DNA from: Nageia nagi
Taxonomy: Eukaryota; Pinophyta
Direction of reading: 5' to 3'
Length of the DNA stretch: 64,000 bases
Assembly (NCBI GenBank): GCA_050084985.1
Contig: JBITNC010000001.1
Location: forward strand, 134,788,001-134,852,000
Shown here: piece by piece, positions 35,904 to 45,614 of the stretch
How positions within the stretch are numbered: the first letter of the stretch is position 1
How the letters are laid out: each line of letters starts with the position of its first letter
Position numbers and translations under genes: made by a program
The notes under the pieces: model-generated
Told to the model about the DNA's origin: nothing
Databases searched by the model: none
The model's input: only the letters and a program-made list of their open reading frames with translations

Positions 35904-37112
35904 TTTGTCTCTCTGGCTATACTCATACAAGAAACGGGCATGTCTTCTAATGAAGAATGGGCCACAGCTCTGGCCATTTTACCTAAAGATACACCTAAGG
36001 ATGGAGCCACATGAGGTATTGTCTTGTAGTGATTATTAGTTTGTTTGTATATTAGTTTCAATTTTTTAAATATAGGTTTGAGATTTGACGGGCACAAATC
36101 CTCTAGCAAGTCCCCAAAATGTATAGTCATACATATTTTCCTGGAGAAATAAGAAGATTTTGTATGGGCACATCCTCTTTGATAGCCATAAGTGTTGATA
36201 GTATGATCATACTTAGCCAATTTTGTGCAGAATATTGAAATTTGGTTTTGGCTAAACTCTAATAGTTTTGTCACATGCTCAACCTAAATAAGGAAAAGGA
36301 CTTACTCAATATTCATAGTATTTGATTTTGGCAGAACTCTGACAATTTTGTGAGTCATAGACATTGTCGGAATTCCAACAGAATCAGAACAAAAGTGGCC
36401 TCAGCTCTTTTGAGAAGTATTTAGTTTTGACGGACTTTCAACAGAGCGAAGATGGTAATATTTGGCCGGAACTCCGGTTGAATCCTTCACATACCTCCGT
36501 CAATCTAAAACCCTGCCACAGGTGACCCAAGCACTAAGTGAAGAAAATTCCAGAGATACTACATATTGTAGACCATATTTTGAGGATTCAAACCCTAATA
36601 GTTCAAGCATATGATTATGACGAATCCATCCGAATCCGAGAGCATGAAGATAGTGCTGAAAGTTCGATGAAATAAAATTTCCATTCAAGAGGCGATTTCG
36701 ACCGCCAAATCCAAGTCTCAAGTTTCGGATACATTGATGGCGTTCAAATGTGCGAGAGATGACTCTAGGGAGTTAAAGATTTAGATATAGATTGTAAACC
36801 GTATCAAAATCAAATGTAATACGAAGTTAGTTATAGGTTCTTTTATATGTCAGAGTTTGTCACGAATTTGTTAGCATAGATTCTCTAGCAAGAAACTATA
36901 AGTAGTAGTGTTATGAAGAAGAAAGGGGTCGGATACATTAAATATTGCCCCTATTATGTACTTGTGCCAAAGTACAATAGAATATGAATTGCTTTTTGAT
37001 CTCTTAGTTATGATTTTTCTTTCACTATTCTTAAACCATTGTGTGATCTGTTTATTTGCACTTCATGGATTGTAAGAGATAATTAATAATCGACCTGTAT
37101 CTATAAAGCTTT
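35904..37112 (+). other. 3' non-coding part of large Tat element, probably includes U3 of the LTR
   Basis: No coding region. A phrase of the type TTTTGNC(A/G)GAACTC(T/C) recurs at about 36240, 36325, 36422 and 36462, spaced by 40-100 bases. Such loosely repeated words are common in LTR promoters. Confidence 0.45.
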
Positions 37113-37443
37113 CATGTTTTGTTGTAATTTGAAGTGTCATGCTTAGTTCGGTGGTTATGAGATAGAACTATTTGAACAGTACAGATTCTGCTTTAATGAA
37201 TGCCTGGGCTGGTCCAGATTTGTTTGATTTTCCTCTAAGCACTCGTTAGCATACTAATAAATTTACTTTTATTCCGTAGTTTTATTTCCAGCAACTTTTA
37301 CTTTCGTAGTTAGTCTATTCGGTCCGATCAAAGGAGCCAGCCTTCTCCGGGTACGCAACTTCTAGCAATAAGGATTGCATCCTTCAGAATTACTATTGTG
37401 GCTTAAATACACGGGCATGTGTTTTACCACATCTCAGTCAACA
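37113..37443 (+). repeat. 3' LTR end of large Tat element (start not located)
   Basis: This segment matches 25502-25793 and ends AGTCAACA. The LTR must begin further left, somewhere between 35904 and 37112. A possible promoter zone with TTTTATATG at about 36841 fits, but I could not fix the TG start or its purine tract. Confidence 0.7.
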
Positions 37444-38845
37444 CATTGCCTTAACAAATTTTTGTAAGCCCATAGCTGGTAGATTCATAAGCATTTTGCA
37501 AGTTACACTAGACGGTAAGTAAATCAGAATGCCTTGCATTAACAAAACTCTTCTTGTCCAAACCCTCAACTATCTAAAATAACCACATCATGGTGACTCT
37601 GCTGTGAACCGGACCACTCAGGTTTTGTATGACCTCCCCCAAGAGGGACCTTCACAATACACCGGTCACTGGTTGTCAAACAAATAATTCACAATCTACT
37701 TACTAATTTATGGCGGTCATTTTTTGCATTACGAGGACATCAGCCTCATCTTCCATTCCTATTGAAAGTTTGATCCATGGTGTTTTAAAATGGCAGCATT
37801 TATCACATACCATTGATCTTTATGTTGTTAATTGTAACTCCCACAACCCATTTTGCTCACCATCTCACAAGATGATTCTCTTAGCAACGGATAGATTTCA
37901 CCACGACTTTTCTGTTCTCCATTGGATTACTACTGCAGTGAAGAATTGCACCCCTGATTTGGTGGCCTTTTTCTTTGATAGCTTTTGCACCAAACATGAC
38001 AAAAATTATATAGTTGTAAGTAAGCAAAATTTACAAGAATGAATCTCCTTGCAATCAATCAAGACAAATTGGGCCAAAACATATATGTGTATTTAAACAT
38101 ACTCAAAACATCACCCTTGACTAAAATAGCATCTAGATTCTCATAATTGCATCTATCATTGATTGACATAATGATGAAGAATGGCTTTTCATACATTCTA
38201 TGGTCGAGATTTTCTATGACTTGATCTGTAACAAACTGCACAGCTGATATGAAGTGAGTTATTTTTTAAAATATCAGTAACATAGACATAAAGGAATAGA
38301 GATATGACTTTCTTGTGCTTTAATGTATTTTCTACATTGTACTTTCATAACATTTGGAGGTTTTTGGCCAATATGTAGCTTTAAACGTGGCGAAACAAGT
38401 AATTATAACTTACATTGCATTACAACACACACAATCTGATGTTTTCCATTTATCAAAATACAGTGCACTGATGTGTATGCAATTGTTTTCTGTTTGCTTA
38501 TAAATGTTTCTAAGCAACAAATGATGCACATATATTTCCACTGTTGGAATCCATTAAAGTATAATCCCTCTCCCCTACCAAAATGTACAAAGTGATCTCA
38601 ATAGAAAGTGCGTACCATTTTAATCAATCCTTTATTCATGTAAAGGCATGGAATACCTCAAAGTCCAGAAAAGGCCGGTATGTTTAGAACTAATTTTGTG
38701 GAGTAAAGATATTATGTTTGTGACAAACAACCTCTAAAAATCTTAGGTATGGAAAATGCATGTAGAAGAAACACAGTTATAAAGAAACTACACGGAGAAT
38801 CTTGCCATAAAAAGGGTTTGACTTCATCTCAGGACACCCAATTTT
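37444..38845. other. Interval between Tat element and carboxypeptidase gene
   Basis: Near 37591-37610 ATGGTGACTCTGCTGTGAAC resembles another Tat-type primer site, so the first 250 bases may be the LTR end and leader of a further Tat fragment. A 110-codon ORF at 37710-38042 has no motif I recognise. The rest is AT-rich and probably the downstream flank of the SCPL gene. Confidence 0.4.
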
Positions 38846-39581
38846 TCAGAAGTTCATCCTTTTCGGTAAGTCTCTACCAAATAAGAATGTTTGAAACAAT
38901 TCCAAGGATCTAGCAGGCTGAGCCAATGGAACCATATGACCTGCCCCTCGGACGGTTGCAAAGGTTAAGTAGTTTCCATAGGCAATTGTCCATCCAGCTA
39001 CCTGTTTGTTCATCAAATATTTTTAACCATCAATGGGCAATATAGACAAGTCCAATACAATTCTCAAACATACATCATTTCACAATCCAATGATATAATA
39101 AAATACATTTAAATTATATACCTGCCCTTTCTGATACCAAGGACGGTAAGGTACTCTCACAGGCATCTGCAAGTCATTGGCTAGTTTACGAACATTAGAT
39201 CGTGATCCCAACAATGGGACCACTAAGTCTTGGTCTCCGCTGCGGAATCAAGTGATTTGTGCTTATGTTAAAAATTTTACTGCTCTCAATATTACAACGT
39301 TTTATCTTTACTTCTTCCAATTGTTCAAGACATGTTACCAAATAGCATCTCTTCATTTTGCAAACCATTTTATGTTCTAAAAACAAAAATATCATGCTCT
39401 GGAAAACACAAACCTATGGATCATTAGATATACAAGTTTTTATATGATTCAGAAAAGAGATCATTTTGGATTATTTGATGAACCTCACCTGAAAATCCAA
39501 ACAGTCTTGTTATATTGAATGATGTTTTGGAGCACAGGAAGAATATTGATTCCCAAGTCCAATTTATGGTAATCAACGACA
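38846..39581 (-). CDS. Serine carboxypeptidase-like gene, last three exons
   Basis: Three exons on the minus strand join in frame: 39489-39581, 39122-39239 and 38846-39001 (stop codon 38846-38848). All introns have GT and AG ends; the first is 249 and the second 120 bases. The 122 residues include [26 protein letters not shown] with the catalytic Asp of the Ser-Asp-His triad (the Ser codon AGC is split by the intron), [20 protein letters not shown] with the catalytic His, and a normal C-terminus. These plant enzymes of the secretory pathway or vacuole cleave C-terminal residues or act as acyltransferases. The motif spacing fits the SCPL40s group. No stop or shift is seen. The exons with the catalytic Ser are not found in the window, so it is a 3' gene fragment or a gene with very long introns. 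Confidence 0.9.
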
Positions 39582-41059
39582 CTGTTCCAATTAACAATAT
39601 TAAGACACCAAGTCAGTTTTGAGGGCAGTACAGTTGCATGCATAAACAAAATCCAAAGAAAAACTACATGATAAAGGAACCAAGCATCAAAGAGCGCTCA
39701 AAACACCTCAAAGAGCATATCCAGTGAGCCTGGAAAATGAAGCAAGGTAAAATTTAAAAATTGCATTATACCTCTATACAGTTGTGCTCGTTATTTCAAT
39801 CATTGCAGTTTCTAGCAATTCTGGAATCTATGTAATCTATAGATTGATTAATCATGTTTAAACATCAACTGCACATAAAACCACTTGAGAGCTAACTTTT
39901 TTTTTTTATTAGATTCAGTGAAATCATCCATCACCATTTTGCTAGTGTAAGTTGATACCTCTCAAAAAATGTGACCTTCCAGCGATTTACTTCTTAAAAT
40001 CAAAGCATGAATCAGCATGAAGATGATTATTACCAATTGGCTCTTATTACTGTGTAAACTCTATGTTCTATGCAATCTTTTCCAAATCAATAATTGCTTT
40101 GTTTTAATGAAAACAAAAACCTAAACTACTTTTGTGAAACTCTTAAACAAAAACCTAAACTACTTTTGTGAAACTGTTTGAACGAACAATTTCATTTTCC
40201 ATAAACATACACGAAGCAAGAAGTTGAAATACTGAGAAAGAATTTAGTGTACAAAACAACTAAAAGGAATATGAAACTAAACATACCCTTCATGTTATTC
40301 TTTAGCATCAAGTAAAGAACACATGGAGTGGAATGGTTTCGACCAAATTGCTAGAACAATGCACATCACCTCAAATATCGCATGAGTTCAAACTTCACAA
40401 GTTTTTGCCACGTAAGTGTATAAACTGCCTAGATGTCTACTTAAAGATTTTGATATTTTATCAATTTCAAATGAACCAATCCTCAGCAATATTTAAAAAA
40501 GCATAATTTTTAAAATATTAAAGGGTTGCACATGAATAAAGATACATACACACACACACATATAGAGAGAGAGAGAGAGATGCACAAAAGTTCATGCCAA
40601 AGGGACCTTTGTTGGACAGTTGAAATACAGTGGTGATAAGGCACACTAGGGGTGACATTGGTGATAGTGCCAAGGCTTTATGTGATCTGTTTAATAGAAG
40701 CAGTTAAGGAAGTTGGTGATGATGAGGCAAGTGATGTGGAATAGGGACCCAGCCAAAACCCTCATTGAGAAATCCAAAAAGTGAAAGAATTTTCTAATCT
40801 TTTGAAAAAGCGTTTTCATTTTAAAAAATCTGAGCTTTTACTAATCCTTTAGATATTTTTTGGCTTACCCCAAGCTTCCTAAGTAGTTTGAAATTCTTCC
40901 ATTGATAGAAAAACTTTAAATTAAAAAAAATTTAAACTGTCAATGTCCGGTCACAAATAAGATACCTCCAAACCCTACAATTTTGATAAGCCTATAGATG
41001 CCACATTTCTAAATATAAACTCAAGTTGGATGATCATAACTTGTTACAAATCAATCCAT
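39582..41059. other. Non-coding interval upstream of the carboxypeptidase exons
   Basis: No further SCPL exon could be found here on the minus strand. The stretch is AT-rich, with a short duplicated phrase AACAAAAACCTAAACTACTTTTGTGAAACT (about 40113-40142 and 40144-40173, given here as one unit seen twice) and a microsatellite at 40550-40580. It may be intron. Confidence 0.5.
40550..40580 (+). repeat. Compound microsatellite (CA)n..(GA)n
   Basis: ACACACACACACA followed by TATA and GAGAGAGAGAGAGA. Simple-sequence repeat, no function implied. Confidence 0.9.
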
Positions 41060-41363
41060 AAAGCAAACTAGAAGTTCTAATTATACTCTATCATGCTAAA
41101 CAACAACTGGGCGAAACTAACACCCAAAATAGAAACATTTAATCCTAAACTAGAAGACAAAAAATGACATCCCACACATGCTAAAAATAGGACTTCAGGC
41201 TCTGTTTGTAAGCGCACTATGCCTAGAGTGAGCCGCACTACGCCTGAGATGAAGCCATGAGGTGCACTATGCCTGGTGTGAAGTGCAATGCGCCTAGGAG
41301 CAGAAGGCTGAAAACGTAGAAAACTCATAATTGAACCTCGGATTGCGAGCTAAGTTTCCAACA
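41060..41363 (-). repeat. 3' LTR start of minus-strand copia relic (far end not located)
   Basis: It begins TGTTGGAAACTTAGC right after AAGGGGGAGAA. It holds four copies of a GCNCTATGCCTAG-like word between 41211 and 41298. The other end could not be fixed. Confidence 0.65.
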
Positions 41364-41371
41364 TTCTCCCC

Positions 41372-41662
41372 CTTGATGCTAAGGGGACTCAATAACAAGC
41401 TCCTCAGCATCAAAAACTGAGTTTTAAAAACCCCTTTGGTGAAGATATCTGCAATGTTGTCCAAGGTGTTGCAATGCCTCAGTTTGATGATGTTCTTCTC
41501 CACCATATCCTGGATGAAGTGATACTTCATGTCAAAAATGCTTGGATTTGTTGTAGTGGACTGGATTATGTGCCAATCCAAAGGCACTCTGATTGTCACA
41601 AAACAGAACAGTAGGACCACTTTGTCTCTCATTAAGTTCCTCCAGAGCTTTCCTCCAAACAT
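41372..41662 (-). pseudogene. Copia RNase H C-terminal end
   Basis: The open frame contains FDMKYHFIQDMVEKNIIKLRH and CNTLDNIADIFTKG, the classic end blocks of copia RNase H, followed by SPLSIKGEN, where the polyprotein normally stops and the purine tract starts. The catalytic start of the domain is missing. Confidence 0.85.
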
Positions 41663-42690
41663 TCAAAACCATCAAATCTTAGTCATTATAACACAACATG
41701 AATTTATGGAGTCTCCCTCCAAACCCATCAAATCTTGGAATTTTGTTAAGAAATTCCTACATTAGATTTACTCCATGCTAGAATCCTTTGAAACATTGCT
41801 TATTCCAAGTAGGTGAATCAAATAATGGACAAACTCAAGTAGCCATTAAGCTAAATATGATAAACATGACCAAAACCAAGAATAGACACACTTGTACCTC
41901 AAAAATCCTCCATATTTCATTGTTAGTCTATGTTCAAACTTCATATAAATGACTCCTTGTCAAGGACTACTTTCTTCTTTCTTTGCTCTATAATGGAGGA
42001 ATCATAAACTCAATACATGCATAAGAATGGGGATATTTTAATCATCCTATCTTGTACATATTTCACCCTCTGTCAAACATCATAAATGGACATATCTCAT
42101 CATTCTCACCTCAATTGGCTCTAATATCCTCTACCAAAAACACCCACACAGAAATAATCCAAGTTTATAGAAGCACCATGGTTCAAGAAATAATCCAAGT
42201 TTAAAGAAGCACCATGGCTCTTCAAACACCTAGGTATAAAACCTAAACCTCATAATGATTACATTTTCACCTATCTACAAGATCAATGAATGGGTAGTCT
42301 CTTGCATCCTTGCTCTCCAAGACAATGTTCTTGCTAACTTTTCTTCACATTACAATAATCAAACTGTAGAATGCCTTTCTCAAGAAGGCTTTCCATGTTC
42401 TCTAGCATGCAAAAATTTCTTCCACATCCTCTTTGATAACTTACCAAGTTATTTTTTTTAGTTTTCTCTTTTAATGTCCAATGACAATTTTGGCTTTACA
42501 ACGACAGTTTTATCTTCTGCTTCAAGCCTAATCATTTTATTCTTTGATCCTTGACTTCAATAAATATTATACTATCTTTTCTTGTACAAAATCTGGATAG
42601 CATAACACTTTTCTATTTACATCATTGTCTTCATATATGTCTATTATTCTCGTCATTTTGACCATATCTACCTTAACATGTTAAGAACGC
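41663..42690. other. Unassigned stretch inside the copia relic
   Basis: RT would be expected here, but I recognise none of its blocks. A 36-base unit is duplicated in tandem (about 42149-42220; GAAATAATCCAAGTTT, then GAAGCACCATGG, in both copies). It may be an insertion or host DNA. Confidence 0.4.
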
Positions 42691-42699
42691 CCTGTAGTG

Positions 42700-43620
42700 C
42701 CATCGTTAGATTGACCTACTAAGTACTACCCAAGGCTTGGAATGGATTAAGTATGGAGCTTTTCCGTACTTCCATTCATTTTTTTTCAAAAAGACCTCGT
42801 AGGTAAAAACTCCTTGGTGTCGATTAAGACATCACAAGTATTAGAAGCTCTATTCATACTTAAATAATGATAATTCCTATCAACATCATCCTCAAGTCTA
42901 ATTGGAGAAGGCAAAGAAATAAAACTAGTACTATTAGTATTAAGAGGAAATATCCATGACATCATCATCAAGAAGATTAGGAAAAGCCTAAGGAAAACCT
43001 TAGCAATGCCATCACTGAACCTTGCATCCATACGAATGATATATTCTTATTTTTGTTATTATAAATTCTAAGCCTTTCAATCATCATTACAAACGACGTT
43101 GTATTTATCCCTTTTGAGTTCCAAGGTTGACTTTTTCTCTTCAACAATATAGTATCATGCATTAAATTCAAAAAATACATAAATGAGAAATACAAGGTTT
43201 GCAACTACAGAACTTCTCTAATGTTACATCACAACTCTATTGGAAGAAAAATTAATAATTTAGAACGGAGTAACCACATATGCCTGAAATGTCAAGTCAA
43301 TTTGAGCTAAATCATGCATCTAGCCATATCCACCAATGTCTTGTATTTGAATACTCTATTTTGTTAAGGAGTATACTGAATTGTATGTTGACATACAATA
43401 CCGTGCCTTTATCAAGATCATAATTAACACATTCTTTTCCATGGTCAAGACTCGGTCATTTAATGAAATTGACAATTTGTTAAATGTCTTGTTACATCAC
43501 TTTACATACCCTTTATCAAGATCATAATTAACACATTCTTTTCCATGGTCAATACTCGGTCATTTAATGAAATTGACAATTTGTTAAATGTCTTGTTACA
43601 TCACTTTTCTAAAAATGCAC
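42700..43620 (-). pseudogene. Copia integrase core, broken and partly duplicated
   Basis: Near 43290-43400 the minus strand reads, across stops, GIVCQHTIQYTP-type and KTLVDMARCMI sequence, which matches the block after the second catalytic position of copia integrase (IxHxxTxPYTPQQNGVxERxNRTLxEMARxM). The stretch before it (CVNYDLDKG) corresponds to the DxGxEF-type motif. A 103-base tandem duplication (43406-43611) falls inside the domain. Confidence 0.65.
43406..43611 (-). repeat. Tandem duplication, 2 x 103 bases
   Basis: Copy 1 starts CCTTTATCAAGATCATAATT at 43406 and copy 2 with the same bases at 43509. I see one difference over about 98 aligned bases (CAAGACTCGG against CAATACTCGG). Confidence 0.92.
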
Positions 43621-44350
43621 AGTTCATCTCTCTTAAAGAAATTATCATTGGAATTAAGAAAATACTTGTCACCTATAATAAGGGGTTGTCATATGACCAT
43701 GCAAATCAAAATGAGAAAAACACTATCTATCTAGTAGTACGACGAGCATCTGTACTTAACAAAAGAATCTTGATGATGTTATTAAGAAGGCAACCTCATA
43801 CACACCAGTGCACCATATAAAAGACCTTGGAAAATGTATTTCCTATGAATAAACATGACTGATCCTTCATTAAGGTAGCCAAACTCACATAGCCGTGACT
43901 TGCTTATATCATTTGCTTAAGATACAGTTGTATGCCACCCTTTCCAAGGACTTTATTGAATGGTTCTGTTAACTTTGACAATTCTTTAGTCCATTACAAG
44001 TGTTGGTAGGAAAAGAAATGTAATTGTCATAGTGATTGATCACAACCTTGAAGGCGAAAAATGTCAACCTTTTTCCATTTTGCATGCTTCTAAATGAAAA
44101 GCAAATTGAGATACAATTGAAACATAATGATAATGTCAATCTAGATATTTGGAATATTTACTCCACCCTTACCCTCAATCTATAATGTGTCAATTTTAGG
44201 TCACATGAATCATCTAAATTCCTCCCCAATCATAAGAGGAAACAAGTAGATATCATCTTTAATATGATGAGAGCATCTACATTCATATACAATCATTCAA
44301 GAAGATGAAGAAACACAAAAATGTTCTTGAACATGCATCTAGAAAATCAT
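43621..44350 (-). pseudogene. Copia pre-integrase region, strongly decayed
   Basis: On the minus strand, shifted frames around 43830-43930 read HGYVSLATLMKDQ-like sequence, similar to the GxLSFxxLxxLxKxxM pattern of the zinc-binding module before copia integrase. Similarity is weak and frames shift often. Confidence 0.45.
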
Positions 44351-44640
44351 GTCCATAATATTTTTAATTAATTTATACCATTTTGGCTTGAATTTTTTCT
44401 TTTGGTGTTATCTTGTCATCCTCAATTATTGCAAAATTGTTTCAAGCAAGGTTATACATGGGTTGGGAAAGGGGGTACTAAGAAACACGTATTAGGAGTT
44501 GATAGGGAACAAGGACCTAATTTTGGGGGACAACTTGGAAATAGCAAGGGCATGGCAAGTATATAACTAGTAAAAATTCATAGAATTAACAAATTTTTGA
44601 GAAATAATAGGTAAAATTTAATGTACTTTATTATCAAATA

Positions 44641-45575
44641 GATGGTGGAATCGATGGCAAGAAGCAACAACGGAGGAGCAGCAAGTGGCGATGGAGAATT
44701 TGGGGATGGAGGTTTCCTAGGGGATGGGGGAACAGAGACAAGAGACTCCAAACCTCGTGACCAACATTGACAGGGGTGGACAAAAGGACCCCACAGCATG
44801 GCGCCCAATTGACCTAGAGGTGGGTACCTAGAGTGGTGCACTGCGGTGGGTAAGAAGAACAAGAACCTTACCCCATACTTATAACCTTCAACTTGTGGAT
44901 GGTAAGTTAAGGATCCCATGGGAAATTTTAAGTTCTACTCTGATGGAAGGAATGTGGGACCTAGTTGGAGGATTCCAGGGTCCAAGACTTGACATAGATG
45001 CTTTGAGAAGATGGGTAATGGCTAAATGGAACCCTTGTGGGGGTATGGAGATGGTTGCCCCACCAAAGGATTCATTCTAGTCCGTTTGATGGCAAAAGTG
45101 GATATGAGGAATATCTTTCCAAATGGCCCATGGTTCTTTGGTCACTAAGGTTTCTTTTTAAAAAAAGGAGCAAAGAATTTGACCCACATGTGCAGTCTAT
45201 CAACACGGGCCCAATATGGGTCCAACTCCCAAGACTCATTGTATGTCTCTGGCACGAGGATGTCATCATGGGATAGCTCCTTATATTGGAACACCCATTA
45301 TGTTGGAAAATGCAACTAGAACAAGATCAAGAATGGTTTTCGCTAGAGTTTATGTGGAAGTGAACCTAAAGGTAACCCCACCTACTTTGATTGAAATGGA
45401 TTCGAATCTGGCATCATGGACTTAACTAATAGAATATGAGAATAAAGTGATGCCTCCAATGGAAAAACCCCATGTTCTAAGGAAAGATTTGTTGAAAGAA
45501 CCGATAGAGAGGACCCAATGGCAGATGAATCGAGGCAAGAAGAGAAGAGCTAGGAAGAAGCCTCAACAATCCTAG
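44641..45575 (+). pseudogene. LINE ORF1, N-terminal part with DUF4283-like RNA-binding domain
   Basis: The frame begins MVESMARSNNGGAASGDGEF. The domain region (about 44900-45420, in several frames) shows ALRRWVMAKWNPCGGMEMVA, WPMVLWSL-type and GPIWVQLPRLIVCLW blocks, then ATRTRSRMVFARVYVEVNL. This layout is the DUF4283 gag-like domain of plant LINE ORF1 and related CCHC proteins; it binds RNA. The zinc knuckle expected after IEYEN is not visible. Frameshifts near 44880, 45080 and 45210 break it. Confidence 0.75.
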
Positions 45576-45614
45576 TGATCAAAAAACCTTATAGAGCCAA
45601 AAGGGAAAGACATT

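Larger units (their letters stand above)
25502..37443 (+). mobile_element. Large Tat-type Ty3/gypsy element with RNase H before RT and an extra 3' coding region
   Basis: LTR sequence at 25502-25793 is repeated at 37113-37443 (shared blocks include GTTTTGTTGTAATTTGAAGTGTC-like and TTTGTTTGATTTTC). Between them, in order, are a primer site, gag with a zinc knuckle, a DSGA protease, an archaeal-type RNase H, reverse transcriptase, a gypsy RNase H, integrase, and then about 3.8 kb of further coding sequence. The chromovirus abuts the left LTR and has removed or displaced its start. Frames are broken by scattered stops, except for a 373-codon ORF near the 3' end. Confidence 0.85.
41060..44350 (-). 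mobile_element. Ty1/copia relic, minus strand
   Basis: Reading from the right: remains of the pre-integrase zinc module (about 43830-44340), integrase core (about 43250-43620), later integrase remains (to about 42700), an unassigned stretch (41663-42650), the C-terminal end of RNase H (41372-41662), a purine tract (41364-41378) and an LTR start TGTTGGAAAC at 41363. Most of RT is missing or unrecognisable. Confidence 0.72.

Noticed and set aside
37710-38042. 110-codon ORF resembling a start of a real protein
   Set aside because: No family motif recognised and no splice or promoter support; kept only as a note in the interval entry.
43406-43611. CRISPR-like direct repeat
   Set aside because: Only two adjoining 103-base copies with no spacers, in plant transposon DNA.
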